DNA from: Candidatus Aphodosoma intestinipullorum
GTDB taxonomy: Bacteria; Bacteroidota; Bacteroidia; Bacteroidales; Paludibacteraceae
Direction of reading: 5' to 3'
DNA: 32,952 bases
NCBI GenBank assembly: GCA_017694515.1
Contig: JADIMV010000130.1
Location: forward strand, 1 to 32,952
In this document: positions 1 to 6,662 of the stretch, in pieces
Position numbering within the stretch: position 1 is the stretch's first letter
How the letters are laid out: each line of letters opens with the position of its first letter
Translations under genes and position numbers: made by a program
The notes under the pieces: model-generated
Database searches by the model: none
Told to the model about the DNA's origin: nothing
Seen by the model: only the letters and a program-made list of their open reading frames with translations

Positions 1-630
1 CACATAGCCAACATAAAGCCGGAAGACCTGAAAGAATATCTCGGCACATCACGCTATGAGCATGATGTCTACGACATTTCGGGCTACTACGGCGTTGTGA
101 CCGGCCTTGCGTGGACAAGCGTCGGCGGCGAGATACTCTACATCGAGACAAGCACTCACAAGGACAAGGGCGCGAAACTTACACTGACAGGCAACCTCGG
201 TGACGTGATGAAGGAGTCGGCCATGCTTGCGCTCGAATATGCCAAGAGCCATGCCGCCGAACTCGGCATCGACCCGACCGCCATGGAAGACCAGAGCGTA
301 CACGTCCATGTGCCTGAGGGGGCAATACCGAAAGACGGCCCGTCAGCGGGCATAGCCATCCTCACATCGCTCGTGTCGAGTTTCACGAAGAAGAAAGTCA
401 AGGAGCGTCTGGCCATGACGGGAGAGATTACCCTGCGCGGCAAACTGCTCCCCGTCGGCGGCATAAAGGAAAAGGTACTCGCCGCTAAACGTGCAGGCAT
501 AAAGGAGATTATCCTATGCGTGGACAACAAGAAGGACATCGAGGACATCACGCCAGAATACCTCAAGGGGCTGACGTTCCACTTCGTCCGCGATATGCAG
601 GAAGCCGTCAGGATTGCGATACCACAATAA
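1..630 (+). CDS. lon: Lon protease, C-terminal part (5' truncated by window edge)
   Basis: The frame is open from base 1 ([15 protein letters not shown]...) and ends at TAA 628-630, so the track start at 97 is internal. This is the proteolytic domain of the ATP-dependent cytoplasmic protease Lon, a hexamer that degrades misfolded proteins and regulators, including antitoxins. The catalytic serine lies in [10 protein letters not shown] and the catalytic lysine in [14 protein letters not shown], which together form the Lon Ser-Lys dyad. [15 protein letters not shown] is also a typical Lon stretch. The AAA+ module and N-domain lie outside the window. A strong palindromic terminator follows 25 bp after the stop. 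Identification is very secure; only the missing 5' part is unknown. Confidence 0.97.
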   Translation, partial: HIANIKPEDLKEYLGTSRYEHDVYDISGYYGVVTGLAWTSVGGEILYIETSTHKDKGAKLTLTGNLGDVMKESAMLALEYAKSHAAELGIDPTAMEDQSVHVHVPEGAIPKDGPSAGIAILTSLVSSFTKKKVKERLAMTGEITLRGKLLPVGGIKEKVLAAKRAGIKEIILCVDNKKDIEDITPEYLKGLTFHFVRDMQEAVRIAIPQ

Positions 631-655
631 GCACAATCAGTTCATACAACAATAC

Positions 656-693
656 AAAGCCATTCGGAAAACTCGAGTTTTCCGAATGGCTTT
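656..693. terminator. Perfect 19+19 bp palindrome after lon
   Basis: AAAGCCATTCGGAAAACTC is followed directly by its exact reverse complement, giving a 38-bp perfect palindrome with A-rich and T-rich ends. It lies just after the lon stop codon and before the higBA promoter, so it is best read as an intrinsic terminator for lon. It should insulate higBA from lon transcription. Confidence 0.85.
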
Positions 694-742
694 ATCATTA
701 TGTATTAAGGCATCCTCCGTATCCTCAATTTCAATAATACGT

Positions 743-773
743 TTTGGAATTCAAAATAAAATCCGTACATTTG
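743..773 (+). promoter_or_regulatory. Bacteroidota-type promoter of higBA
   Basis: A TTTG box at 743-746 is followed after exactly 19 nt by TACATTTG at 766-773, which matches the Bacteroidota -33/-7 consensus. Transcription should start near 778-781, only about 10 nt before the ATG at 789. An imperfect dyad TTTTGGAATTCAAAA (742-756) overlaps the -33 box and could be the operator for HigA autoregulation. The promoter match is seen directly; the operator is inferred. Confidence 0.7.
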
Positions 774-788
774 CACAAAACCAATGGG

Positions 789-1082
789 ATGAGGATTATA
801 GCAAGGAGTAAAATCATAGAATATTATACGGAACACCCGGACGCAAAAACCGCACTTGAAGAGTGGTTTAACAAAGTCAAGAAAACAGAATGGTCTTGTT
901 TCTCCGACATTAGACAGATGTTCAACAGCGTAGACAATGTCGGAAATCAACATTATGTATTCAATATAAGAGGAAACAACCACAGATTAATCGTAGTGAT
1001 TAAGTTCACCATAAAAACAGTACTAATAAGGTTTATAGGTACTCATGCAGAGTATGACATGATAGATGCTAAAAACATATAG
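789..1082 (+). CDS. higB: HigB-type toxin (type II toxin-antitoxin, RelE-like mRNA interferase)
   Basis: This is a 97-aa protein starting MRIIARSKIIEYY. It matches the HigB_toxin family layout: an N-terminal helix with a PDAKTALEEWF segment, then QHYVFNIRGNNHRLIVVI and a C-terminal IGTHAEYD motif. Family members are ribosome-dependent mRNA endonucleases. The track start at 744 is a TTG inside the promoter -33 box, so the ATG at 789, about 10 nt after the predicted transcription start, is preferred. The toxin comes first and the antitoxin follows 2 nt later, the reversed order typical of higBA. It sits between housekeeping genes lon and tsaC and looks like an inserted module. Function is assigned by family resemblance. 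Confidence 0.88.
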   Translation: MRIIARSKIIEYYTEHPDAKTALEEWFNKVKKTEWSCFSDIRQMFNSVDNVGNQHYVFNIRGNNHRLIVVIKFTIKTVLIRFIGTHAEYDMIDAKNI

Positions 1083-1084
1083 CC

Positions 1085-1450
1085 ATGACACAGATTAAAG
1101 ACGAAACAGCATACAAGGCTGCAATGGACAGAATAGAAGAACTGCTGCCATTAGTCGATGACAACACGCCACCAACGGATAAAAACCTGATAGAACTGGA
1201 TCTACTTTCAGGGCTTATCGCAGACTATGAGGAAGAACACTATCGGATAAATACCCCGTCACTCATCGATGTCATAAAGTTGCGCATGTTTGAAATGGGA
1301 CTGAACCAGTCAAAACTGTCCGAATTGCTCGGGGTAAGTCCGTCACGCATAAGCGACTATCTCACAGGACGCTGCGAACCGACATTGAAAGTAGCCCGCG
1401 AGATAAGCCGTAAACTCAATATTGATGCCAACATCATATTAGGCATATAA
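1085..1450 (+). CDS. higA: HigA-type antitoxin with helix-turn-helix
   Basis: This 121-aa protein has an acidic N-terminal half (residues about 1-55, rich in Glu and Asp) and a C-terminal HTH_3/Xre domain at about residues 65-115 (LRMFEMGLNQSKLSELLGV followed by SPSRISDYLTGRCEPT). It starts 2 nt after the higB stop, so the two genes are co-transcribed and probably translationally coupled. Family members neutralise HigB by direct binding and repress their own promoter through the HTH. Antitoxins of this class are commonly degraded by Lon, whose gene lies just upstream, though nothing here proves that link. No clear terminator lies in the 21 bp before the convergent tsaC-like gene. Confidence 0.88.
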   Translation: MTQIKDETAYKAAMDRIEELLPLVDDNTPPTDKNLIELDLLSGLIADYEEEHYRINTPSLIDVIKLRMFEMGLNQSKLSELLGVSPSRISDYLTGRCEPTLKVAREISRKLNIDANIILGI

Positions 1451-1471
1451 GCATATCACCATACGGAGGCT

Positions 1472-2047
1472 TCACTCCCTAATGACCTTCACTTCGCCAT
1501 TGATGCCTAACTTTATGATTGACGAGGGGTTAGGCTTCGCCGTATCATCCTGACGGTAGCGCACCACATAGTCAACCGCCCCTACAATCGCCTGCGAAAT
1601 CTCCGAGAAGTTCTTCGGTGTAGGCTCACCGCTCACATTAGCTGATGTGGAGACCACCGGCACGTGCATCCGTCCGCATAACGCCTTGGAAAAACGCTCC
1701 TCCGTTACGCGGATAGCCACTGACCCGTCCTCTGCTATCAGGTTGCCGGCCAAGTTTCTTGCACCGTCATATATGATAGTCAGCGGCTTATCCGTCAACT
1801 CTATCAGACTCCACGCCATATCAGGCACTTCATGCACACACCCGGAAAGCTTCGCCATCGAGTCCACAAGCACTATCAGAGCTTTCGACTCCGCCCGACA
1901 CTTTATCTCATAGACGCGCCTCACGGCCTCCGCGTTGGTCGCATCGCAACCTATACCCCACACAGTATCAGTGGGATATAGCACAACTCCGCCGCGCCGC
2001 ATCACCTCTACCGCACAGCGCAGGTCTTCATTGAATGTATCTGTCAT
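1472..2047 (-). CDS. L-threonylcarbamoyladenylate synthase (YrdC/Sua5/TsaC family)
   Basis: This 191-aa protein covers a single YrdC domain. It shows the N-terminal GGVVLYPTDTVWGIGCDA motif, the basic KCRAESKALIVLV segment (the family KxR nucleotide-binding region), SVAIRV, and the VVSTSANVSGEPTP signature. Family members make threonylcarbamoyl-AMP from threonine, bicarbonate and ATP in the cytoplasm, the first step of the t6A37 tRNA modification. The size fits the short TsaC/YciO form without the Sua5 C-terminal domain. YciO-like paralogues share this fold, so the exact role is not certain. The gene is divergent from rarA with its own TAACTTTG promoter box. Confidence 0.88.
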   Translation of the reverse strand: MTDTFNEDLRCAVEVMRRGGVVLYPTDTVWGIGCDATNAEAVRRVYEIKCRAESKALIVLVDSMAKLSGCVHEVPDMAWSLIELTDKPLTIIYDGARNLAGNLIAEDGSVAIRVTEERFSKALCGRMHVPVVSTSANVSGEPTPKNFSEISQAIVGAVDYVVRYRQDDTAKPNPSSIIKLGINGEVKVIRE

Positions 2048-2070
2048 AATTCTCAGTCTTTACACCGGCA

Positions 2071-2078
2071 CAAAGTTA
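2071..2078 (-). promoter_or_regulatory. -7 element upstream of the tsaC-like gene
   Basis: Read on the minus strand this is TAACTTTG, an exact fit to TAnnTTTG, 24 bp before the ATG. No convincing -33 TTG was found at 19-20 nt, so the promoter rests on the -7 box and its position. Confidence 0.5.
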
Positions 2079-2123
2079 CCCCATTTTTTCACAAACGCCC
2101 GCCACAGTCGGCAAAAAAAGATG

Positions 2124-2131
2124 TAACTTTG
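2124..2131 (+). promoter_or_regulatory. -7 element upstream of rarA
   Basis: TAACTTTG on the plus strand lies 33 bp before the rarA ATG. It pairs divergently with the tsaC-like -7 box 46 bp away. No clear -33 box was seen. Confidence 0.5.
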
Positions 2132-2164
2132 TTCATTAAAACAGGAGACTAAACACTATACGCC

Positions 2165-3424
2165 ATGCTACCACTTGCTGAACGGATGCGCCCACGCACG
2201 CTCGACGACTATATCGGGCAGCGACACCTCGTAGGGGAAGGGGCAGTGCTGCGCCGCATGATCGAGAGCGGCAACCTCTCGTCGTTCATACTGTGGGGCC
2301 CTCCGGGAGTAGGAAAGACCACATTGGCCAAGATTATAGCCAACCGCCTCGAACGCCCGTTCTACACGCTCAGCGCGGTGACATCAGGAGTGAAGGACGT
2401 GCGCGAGGTCATCGAGAAAGCCCGTCAGTCGCGTTTTTTCAATCAGGCCAACCCGATACTATTTATTGACGAGATACACCGTTTCAGCAAGTCGCAGCAG
2501 GACTCACTGCTCGGCGCGGTAGAGGACGGCACGTTCACACTCATCGGCGCAACCACAGAGAACCCATCGTTTGAGGTCATCACACCGCTGCTCTCGCGCT
2601 GTCAGGTCTATGTGCTGAAACCGCTTGACGAATCAGACTTGAAACAACTGACAGACAAGGCGTTGCACAACGACAGCGAACTGCGCAAGCGCAACATCAC
2701 CATCTCCGAGGACGAAGCCCTCTACCGCTACGCGGGGGGCGATGCGCGCAAACTGCTCAACATACTGGAACTCATAGCCAACGCGCAGCCGGAGGGCGAC
2801 ATAGTGATAGACAACGCCACAGTCACCGAACGCCTGCAACAGAACCCGATGGCGTATGACAAAAACGGAGAGATGCACTACGACATAATCTCCGCTTTTA
2901 TCAAGAGCGTACGCGGCTCAGACCCCGATGCCGCCATCTACTGGCTCGCACGCATGATAGCAGGAGGGGAAGCACCGGAGTTCATAGCCAGACGGCTCGT
3001 CATCCTTGCGGCAGAGGACATCGGCCTTGCCAACCCGAACGCGCTGCTCCTCGCCAACGCCTGTTTCGACACGATACACAAGATTGGCTGGCCGGAGGGG
3101 CGTATACCTCTGGCGGAGACCACCATATACCTCGCCACAAGCCCTAAGAGCAATTCGGCGTACAACGCCATAAACTCCGCACTCGCATACGTGGAAAAGA
3201 CAGGCAACCAGCCAGTTCCTCTCCACCTGCGCAATGCGCCGACGGCACTGATGAAAAAACTCAATTACGGAAAGGAATACAAATACGCGCACGACTTTCC
3301 CGGCCATTTCGTGCGGCAGCAATATCTGCCCGACTCCGTACAAGGGGAGCACTTCTGGGAGGCGCAGAACAACACATCGGAAATACGTATGGCGGAACTG
3401 ATGAAGAAACTCTGGGGAGAGTGA
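2165..3424 (+). CDS. rarA: Replication-associated recombination protein A (RarA/MgsA AAA+ ATPase)
   Basis: This 419-aa protein starts MLPLAERMRPRTLDDYIGQRHLVG, the typical RarA/WRNIP1 opening. Walker A is GPPGVGKTT (about residues 45-53), Walker B is LFIDEIHRF (about 100), sensor 1 follows in LIGATTENPSFEV, and LLSRCQVYVL contains the arginine finger region. The C-terminal half carries the tetramerisation domain (SDPDAAIYWLARMIAGGE and AAEDIGLANP). RarA acts at stalled replication forks and interacts with SSB and RecA-type repair. Length matches the family. It is a single gene with its own promoter and ends in a hairpin shared with the convergent capD-like gene. Confidence 0.95.
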   Translation: MLPLAERMRPRTLDDYIGQRHLVGEGAVLRRMIESGNLSSFILWGPPGVGKTTLAKIIANRLERPFYTLSAVTSGVKDVREVIEKARQSRFFNQANPILFIDEIHRFSKSQQDSLLGAVEDGTFTLIGATTENPSFEVITPLLSRCQVYVLKPLDESDLKQLTDKALHNDSELRKRNITISEDEALYRYAGGDARKLLNILELIANAQPEGDIVIDNATVTERLQQNPMAYDKNGEMHYDIISAFIKSVRGSDPDAAIYWLARMIAGGEAPEFIARRLVILAAEDIGLANPNALLLANACFDTIHKIGWPEGRIPLAETTIYLATSPKSNSAYNAINSALAYVEKTGNQPVPLHLRNAPTALMKKLNYGKEYKYAHDFPGHFVRQQYLPDSVQGEHFWEAQNNTSEIRMAELMKKLWGE

Positions 3425-3443
3425 CATATGTATGCCACAACAA

Positions 3444-3489
3444 AAGCAGGACGGCCGCAACGACATTATATCGCTGCGGCCGCCCTGTT
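3444..3489. terminator. Bidirectional terminator between rarA and the capD-like gene
   Basis: AAGCAGGACGGCCGCAACGA pairs with TCGCTGCGGCCGCCCTGTT across a 7-nt loop (CATTATA) with a few mismatches or G-U pairs. It is GC-rich and sits in the 101-bp gap between two convergent genes. Confidence 0.7.
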
Positions 3490-3525
3490 ATATTAGGAGC
3501 GTTTATCCTCCCAAGAGCGCACCAT

Positions 3526-5487
3526 TCACCGCTTTACCTCAGCGTCAAGAGCCTCATACTTGGAGTTCTGGCTGACATACTCAGGCACAATCTCCTTCAT
3601 AATCCTGACCACATTGTAATCTTCGTTAGCCATCGCCTCACTGATAAGGGAGTCTATCTTTTCCTTCACATCGTCATAGACATACTCACGCACATTGGCT
3701 ATCATGATTTTCTCGTGATATGTCGGTTTCGTTGTCTCTTTCACGTTCAGCAACTCCTCATAGAGCTTCTCGCCGGGACGCAGACCCGTATAGCGCACCT
3801 CTATGTCCCTGCCGGGATGCAGACCCGCGAGACGTATCATCTTCTCGGCAAGGTCAGCTATCCTCACAGGCTGCCCCATGTCAAATATGAATATCTCGCC
3901 GCCTTTCCCCATCGTCCCGGCCTCAAGCACAAGCTGGCACGCCTCAGGAATGGTCATGAAATAGCGTATTATGTCCGGATGAGTCACCGTAACAGGACCG
4001 CCATTCTCTATCTGCTTTTTGAATAGGGGTATGACCGAACCGTTAGAGCCGAGCACATTGCCGAACCGTGTCGTGATGAACTTCGTCGCCGCCGCATCGC
4101 CCGAGGCGGACAACTTCTTGGAGAGCGACTGCACATATATCTCGCACACGCGCTTCGACGCACCCATGACGTTCGTCGGGTTGACCGCCTTGTCCGTGCT
4201 GACCATCACGAATGAGCGCACGCCGTATCTGACCGCGCAGTCGGCCACATTCTTCGTGCCCATCACATTATCCTTGATACACTCCGATGGGAACTCCTCC
4301 ATCATCGGCACATGCTTATATGCCGCAGCGTGATAGACATAGGCAGGGCGCGTGTTCCGGAACACGAAGTCCATCCTTTCCTGCGAACGCACATCGGCAA
4401 TATAACAGGCAAACTGCAATGCAGGGAACTTTTCCGTAAGCTCCAGCCTCAGATTGTGCATCGGTGTCTCGGCATTGTCCACAAGCACAAGGAGTTTAGG
4501 TGCATAGGATGCCACTTGTCGTGAAATCTCGCTACCGATAGACCCCGCCGCGCCGGTCACCATCACCACCTCACCGCTGAGCTGCTGTCTCAGATGCTCT
4601 TTCTCTATCTCGATGGGCTTGCGGTTAAGCAAATCCTCAATCTGTATATTGCGCATATTGCGCTCTATATCTATATCGTCAATCGCATCGCCCTCCTTCC
4701 ACTGTTCCATGGCCGGGACAATCAGTACCTTTATGCCGTTGTCTATCAGCATTGTCAATACGGACGCGTCAAGATGCTTCATCTTGAACGGCGACAGGAC
4801 AACAGCCTTGACCCTCTTCCGCTTCAGACTCATTATCGCGCCGTCCATGTCCTGCAAGGAGAATATCTGCCTGCCGAATATGCGCTTGTCATAATGTTTC
4901 TGCTCGTCATCAACAAAACCTACCAGCTGGAAACGCGAGTCGCTGTTGGATTTCAGCATCTTGGCTATGCTCACGCCCGCCGACTTTGTGCCGTAGACTA
5001 CAACCGGCACTTTCTTTCCGGACGAAATCACGAACGCGTCATAGAACGTCTTGATGAAAAGGCGCACGACGAACAGGAAAACGAAGGCGAAAACGCCGTA
5101 GAACAGTATGCCGACCGGCAAGAAGACAAGCATATCCGCCGAGCGCGCTATGATATGTACGGCATACAGCGAAACCATGTTCGCCATGACGGCCACTATT
5201 ATGCGCACCACATCGACGAACGTGGAGTATCTCAATATACCGGAATATGTGTGGAAAAGCCAGAACCACACGAACTGCATGGAGAGCAGTATAACAAGGT
5301 CCACTGTCTTGTTTATCTCCACTTCATGGCCATAATAGACATCCTTGGATACCGCGTATGCCACAAAGAACGCACACAGGCACAGCAGCATATCAAGTAT
5401 GAGTACTGCCCAACGCGGCATATAGCCTATTGAAGATATCTTCGAAATCAACCTGTCTCTCCTCGAGAGTCTATCCTGTTTTCTCAT
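3526..5487 (-). CDS. Membrane-anchored nucleotide-sugar 4,6-dehydratase (CapD/WbpM/PglF family)
   Basis: This 653-aa protein has about four N-terminal membrane segments (residues roughly 25-150, such as WAVLILDMLLCLCAFFVAYAV), a CoA-binding-like Rossmann domain (VPVVVYGTKSAGVSIAKML, about 165-290) and a C-terminal extended SDR domain. The NAD-binding motif is VTGAAGSIGSE (about residue 306). The active site reads STDKAVNPTNVMGASKR, so the usual Tyr of YxxxK is Met, the SMK arrangement known from long WbpM/PglF-type dehydratases. These enzymes make UDP-4-keto-6-deoxy sugars, typically from UDP-GlcNAc, at the inner membrane for O-antigen, capsule or glycan synthesis. It is a single gene with a leader of about 300 nt. 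The exact sugar is not determinable. Confidence 0.92.
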   Translation of the reverse strand: MRKQDRLSRRDRLISKISSIGYMPRWAVLILDMLLCLCAFFVAYAVSKDVYYGHEVEINKTVDLVILLSMQFVWFWLFHTYSGILRYSTFVDVVRIIVAVMANMVSLYAVHIIARSADMLVFLPVGILFYGVFAFVFLFVVRLFIKTFYDAFVISSGKKVPVVVYGTKSAGVSIAKMLKSNSDSRFQLVGFVDDEQKHYDKRIFGRQIFSLQDMDGAIMSLKRKRVKAVVLSPFKMKHLDASVLTMLIDNGIKVLIVPAMEQWKEGDAIDDIDIERNMRNIQIEDLLNRKPIEIEKEHLRQQLSGEVVMVTGAAGSIGSEISRQVASYAPKLLVLVDNAETPMHNLRLELTEKFPALQFACYIADVRSQERMDFVFRNTRPAYVYHAAAYKHVPMMEEFPSECIKDNVMGTKNVADCAVRYGVRSFVMVSTDKAVNPTNVMGASKRVCEIYVQSLSKKLSASGDAAATKFITTRFGNVLGSNGSVIPLFKKQIENGGPVTVTHPDIIRYFMTIPEACQLVLEAGTMGKGGEIFIFDMGQPVRIADLAEKMIRLAGLHPGRDIEVRYTGLRPGEKLYEELLNVKETTKPTYHEKIMIANVREYVYDDVKEKIDSLISEAMANEDYNVVRIMKEIVPEYVSQNSKYEALDAEVKR

Positions 5488-5567
5488 AGCAAAATAGTAT
5501 CAGTATCTTTCTTTCTCCAAGATAGTGATGCAGGCCTGCAATGCCAATCAAACAAGTCAGTCGCCAT
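5484..5567 (-). CDS. Candidate 27-codon upstream ORF overlapping the capD-like start
   Basis: In the capD-like leader an ATG at 5567 opens a frame MATDLFDWHCRPASLSWRKK... that ends with TGA at 5486-5484, overlapping the capD ATG as ATGA. A GGGAGG sequence lies 8 nt before this ATG, an unusually strong Shine-Dalgarno for this genome, whereas the capD ATG itself is preceded only by AT-rich sequence. This suggests translational coupling or a leader peptide. No homologue is recognised and the frame is short, so it may be chance. Confidence 0.3.
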   Translation of the reverse strand: MATDLFDWHCRPASLSWRKKDTDTILL

Positions 5568-5792
5568 TGCACACACCTCCCGCTATCTTTACTTGTTCCT
5601 ACACGGCAGAACCGTGAGTGTCCGTTTTTTCTCCTTATATTTTATGTATAACAAAAGCGCACAATATATAGAGGCACGATGTACAACACACATTCCAGGC
5701 ATACGAACGCCGTAAACGGCAACCCCCAAACGCAAACACATCTGCCCCTACTCCATTTTCCAAGACCGATACATATCCCAGTCATGGCGGTG

Positions 5793-5800
5793 CAAAGTTA
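5793..5800 (-). promoter_or_regulatory. -7 element of the capD-like gene
   Basis: On the minus strand this reads TAACTTTG, an exact TAnnTTTG match. The gene start is at 5487, so the transcript would carry a leader of about 300 nt. The -33 position is weak. A divergent TACATTTG box lies on the plus strand at 5813-5820, but no plus gene follows closely. Confidence 0.5.
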
Positions 5801-5860
5801 CACTTTTTACTCTACATTTGCCACACCGCTATATTAACTAATAGTTAATTTTCGTTTTGT

Positions 5861-5874
5861 AAAAAAAAAAAAAA
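5861..5874. repeat. Homopolymer run of 14 A
   Basis: Fourteen consecutive A residues lie about 60 bp upstream of the capD-like -7 box (T14 on the capD coding strand). The run could act as an UP-like or bent-DNA element, or vary in length by slippage. Confidence 0.6.
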
Positions 5875-6108
5875 CGGATAGACCCATTTCATTTTTGCCT
5901 TAGTTTACAGGCTTTTAACGTCAGATGATTTTCTTCAATCCAAAACGGCATACGGTCATTTCTTCCATTTTACTGATTACCGACGAGCGGCAGCACACAC
6001 CACGGCCGCATGATTATCGAAATTGAAACACCGTGCCAACATATCTTCGGTTTCATACGCAAGACGGTTTCATGCAAATGGAACAGGTGAGGTTTCTACC
6101 AGCAGGCA

Positions 6109-6194
6109 GCATAGGGGGATGGCTTACTGTGAGTGAGGAGACAGGTCAGGTGAAGTCAGCCGGGAGGTAAAGCGAGAGTACGTGTTTTTAACCT
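6109..6194 (+). repeat. Dispersed repeat copy A (upstream of rfbB)
   Basis: The block CGAGAGTACGTGTTTTTAAC plus two further bases (22 bp, 6173-6194) is identical to the minus strand of 13450-13471. To its left, GAAGTCAGCCGGGAGGTAAAG resembles GAAGTTAGCCTGAAGATAGGT in copy B, and GCATAGGGGGA (6109-6119) is identical in both. Copy A has an extra stretch of about 35 bp between these blocks. It lies upstream of the rfbB promoter in the gene's orientation. Function is unknown. Confidence 0.7.
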
Positions 6195-6234
6195 ATTATA
6201 ACTTTATCGGGAACGGGGAAGAAAGCTATTTACA

Positions 6235-6500
6235 TTAAACCCAAAACGGTTATTAGAACGTTTTGAATACTTTGCGAAAGCCAGTTTTTCAGCAAGCAGC
6301 CTTGATATGCAATAGAGGATTTTGAGTTCGGCAGAGATCTCATTTTCACTAAACTATTTGGCTGATTTCCAGTTCCTGGCAGTATCTTCATACGCACTTT
6401 TCCTCGACATAGCCCGCTATGCCTTCGGGAAAGTGCGTATTAATCTCCTCGTCATAAACATAGAAATCAGCTCAAATTCTAATGACCGATTTGGGTTAAA
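6235..6500. mobile_element. MITE-like element with terminal and nested inverted repeats
   Basis: The left end TTAAACCCAAAACGGTTATTAGAA (6235-6258) and the reverse complement of the right end TTTAACCCAAATCGGTCATTAGAA (6477-6500) agree at 21 of 24 positions. Inside are nested arms: GCTGATTTC/GAAATCAGC (6361-6369/6463-6471), ATACGCACTTT/AAAGTGCGTAT (6390-6400/6430-6440) and CATAG/CTATG near 6409-6422. No transposase is encoded. This architecture fits a miniature inverted-repeat element or a structured RNA locus. No target-site duplication was established, so the class is a proposal. Confidence 0.5.
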
Positions 6501-6537
6501 ATCCATATTCTGCCCACCTTTAATCTGCCTATTCTCC

Positions 6538-6568
6538 TTTGCCGTTTTAGAAAAAACTCTTACCTTTG
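6538..6568 (+). promoter_or_regulatory. Promoter of rfbB-wza-wzc
   Basis: TTTG at 6538-6541 is followed after exactly 19 nt by TACCTTTG at 6561-6568. This is a full Bacteroidota promoter match and predicts a leader of about 85-90 nt before the rfbB ATG at 6663. Confidence 0.75.
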
Positions 6569-6662
6569 CGGTTGCTTTTCCCACACAATGGGAGTGTCAT
6601 AAACGAAACAGAATGAGAAACCGCTCATACACTGAGCAAATCAGCAATCATAGGAATACACA

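Larger units (their letters stand above)
5488..6662. other. 1.2-kb non-coding region between the capD-like gene and rfbB
   Basis: No convincing gene was found here; the 119-aa plus ORF at 6322 runs through the rfbB promoter and start. In order the region holds the capD-like leader with a candidate small ORF, the capD -7 box, a TTAACTAATAGTTAA dyad (5834-5848), a run of 14 A, a block repeated upstream of the glycosyltransferase gene, a 266-bp inverted-repeat element, and the rfbB promoter. No tRNA or known riboswitch was recognised. Confidence 0.7.

Noticed and set aside
744-788. N-terminal extension of higB from TTG at 744
   Set aside because: It overlaps the -33 and -7 promoter boxes, so it would not be transcribed; the ATG at 789 fits the family.
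2918-3466. 182-aa minus-strand ORF inside rarA
   Set aside because: It is antisense to a conserved ATPase frame and has no recognisable domain.
4594-5433. 279-aa plus-strand ORF
   Set aside because: It is fully antisense to the capD-like gene with His/Tyr/Arg-rich composition typical of a shadow frame.
5813-5820. Plus-strand TACATTTG promoter in the capD-rfbB gap
   Set aside because: It matches the -7 box but has no -33 partner and no gene or structured transcript close downstream, so a chance match is likely.
5488-6662. tRNA, riboswitch or CRISPR array in the long intergenic region
   Set aside because: No cloverleaf, no known aptamer signature and no regularly spaced direct repeats were found by eye.
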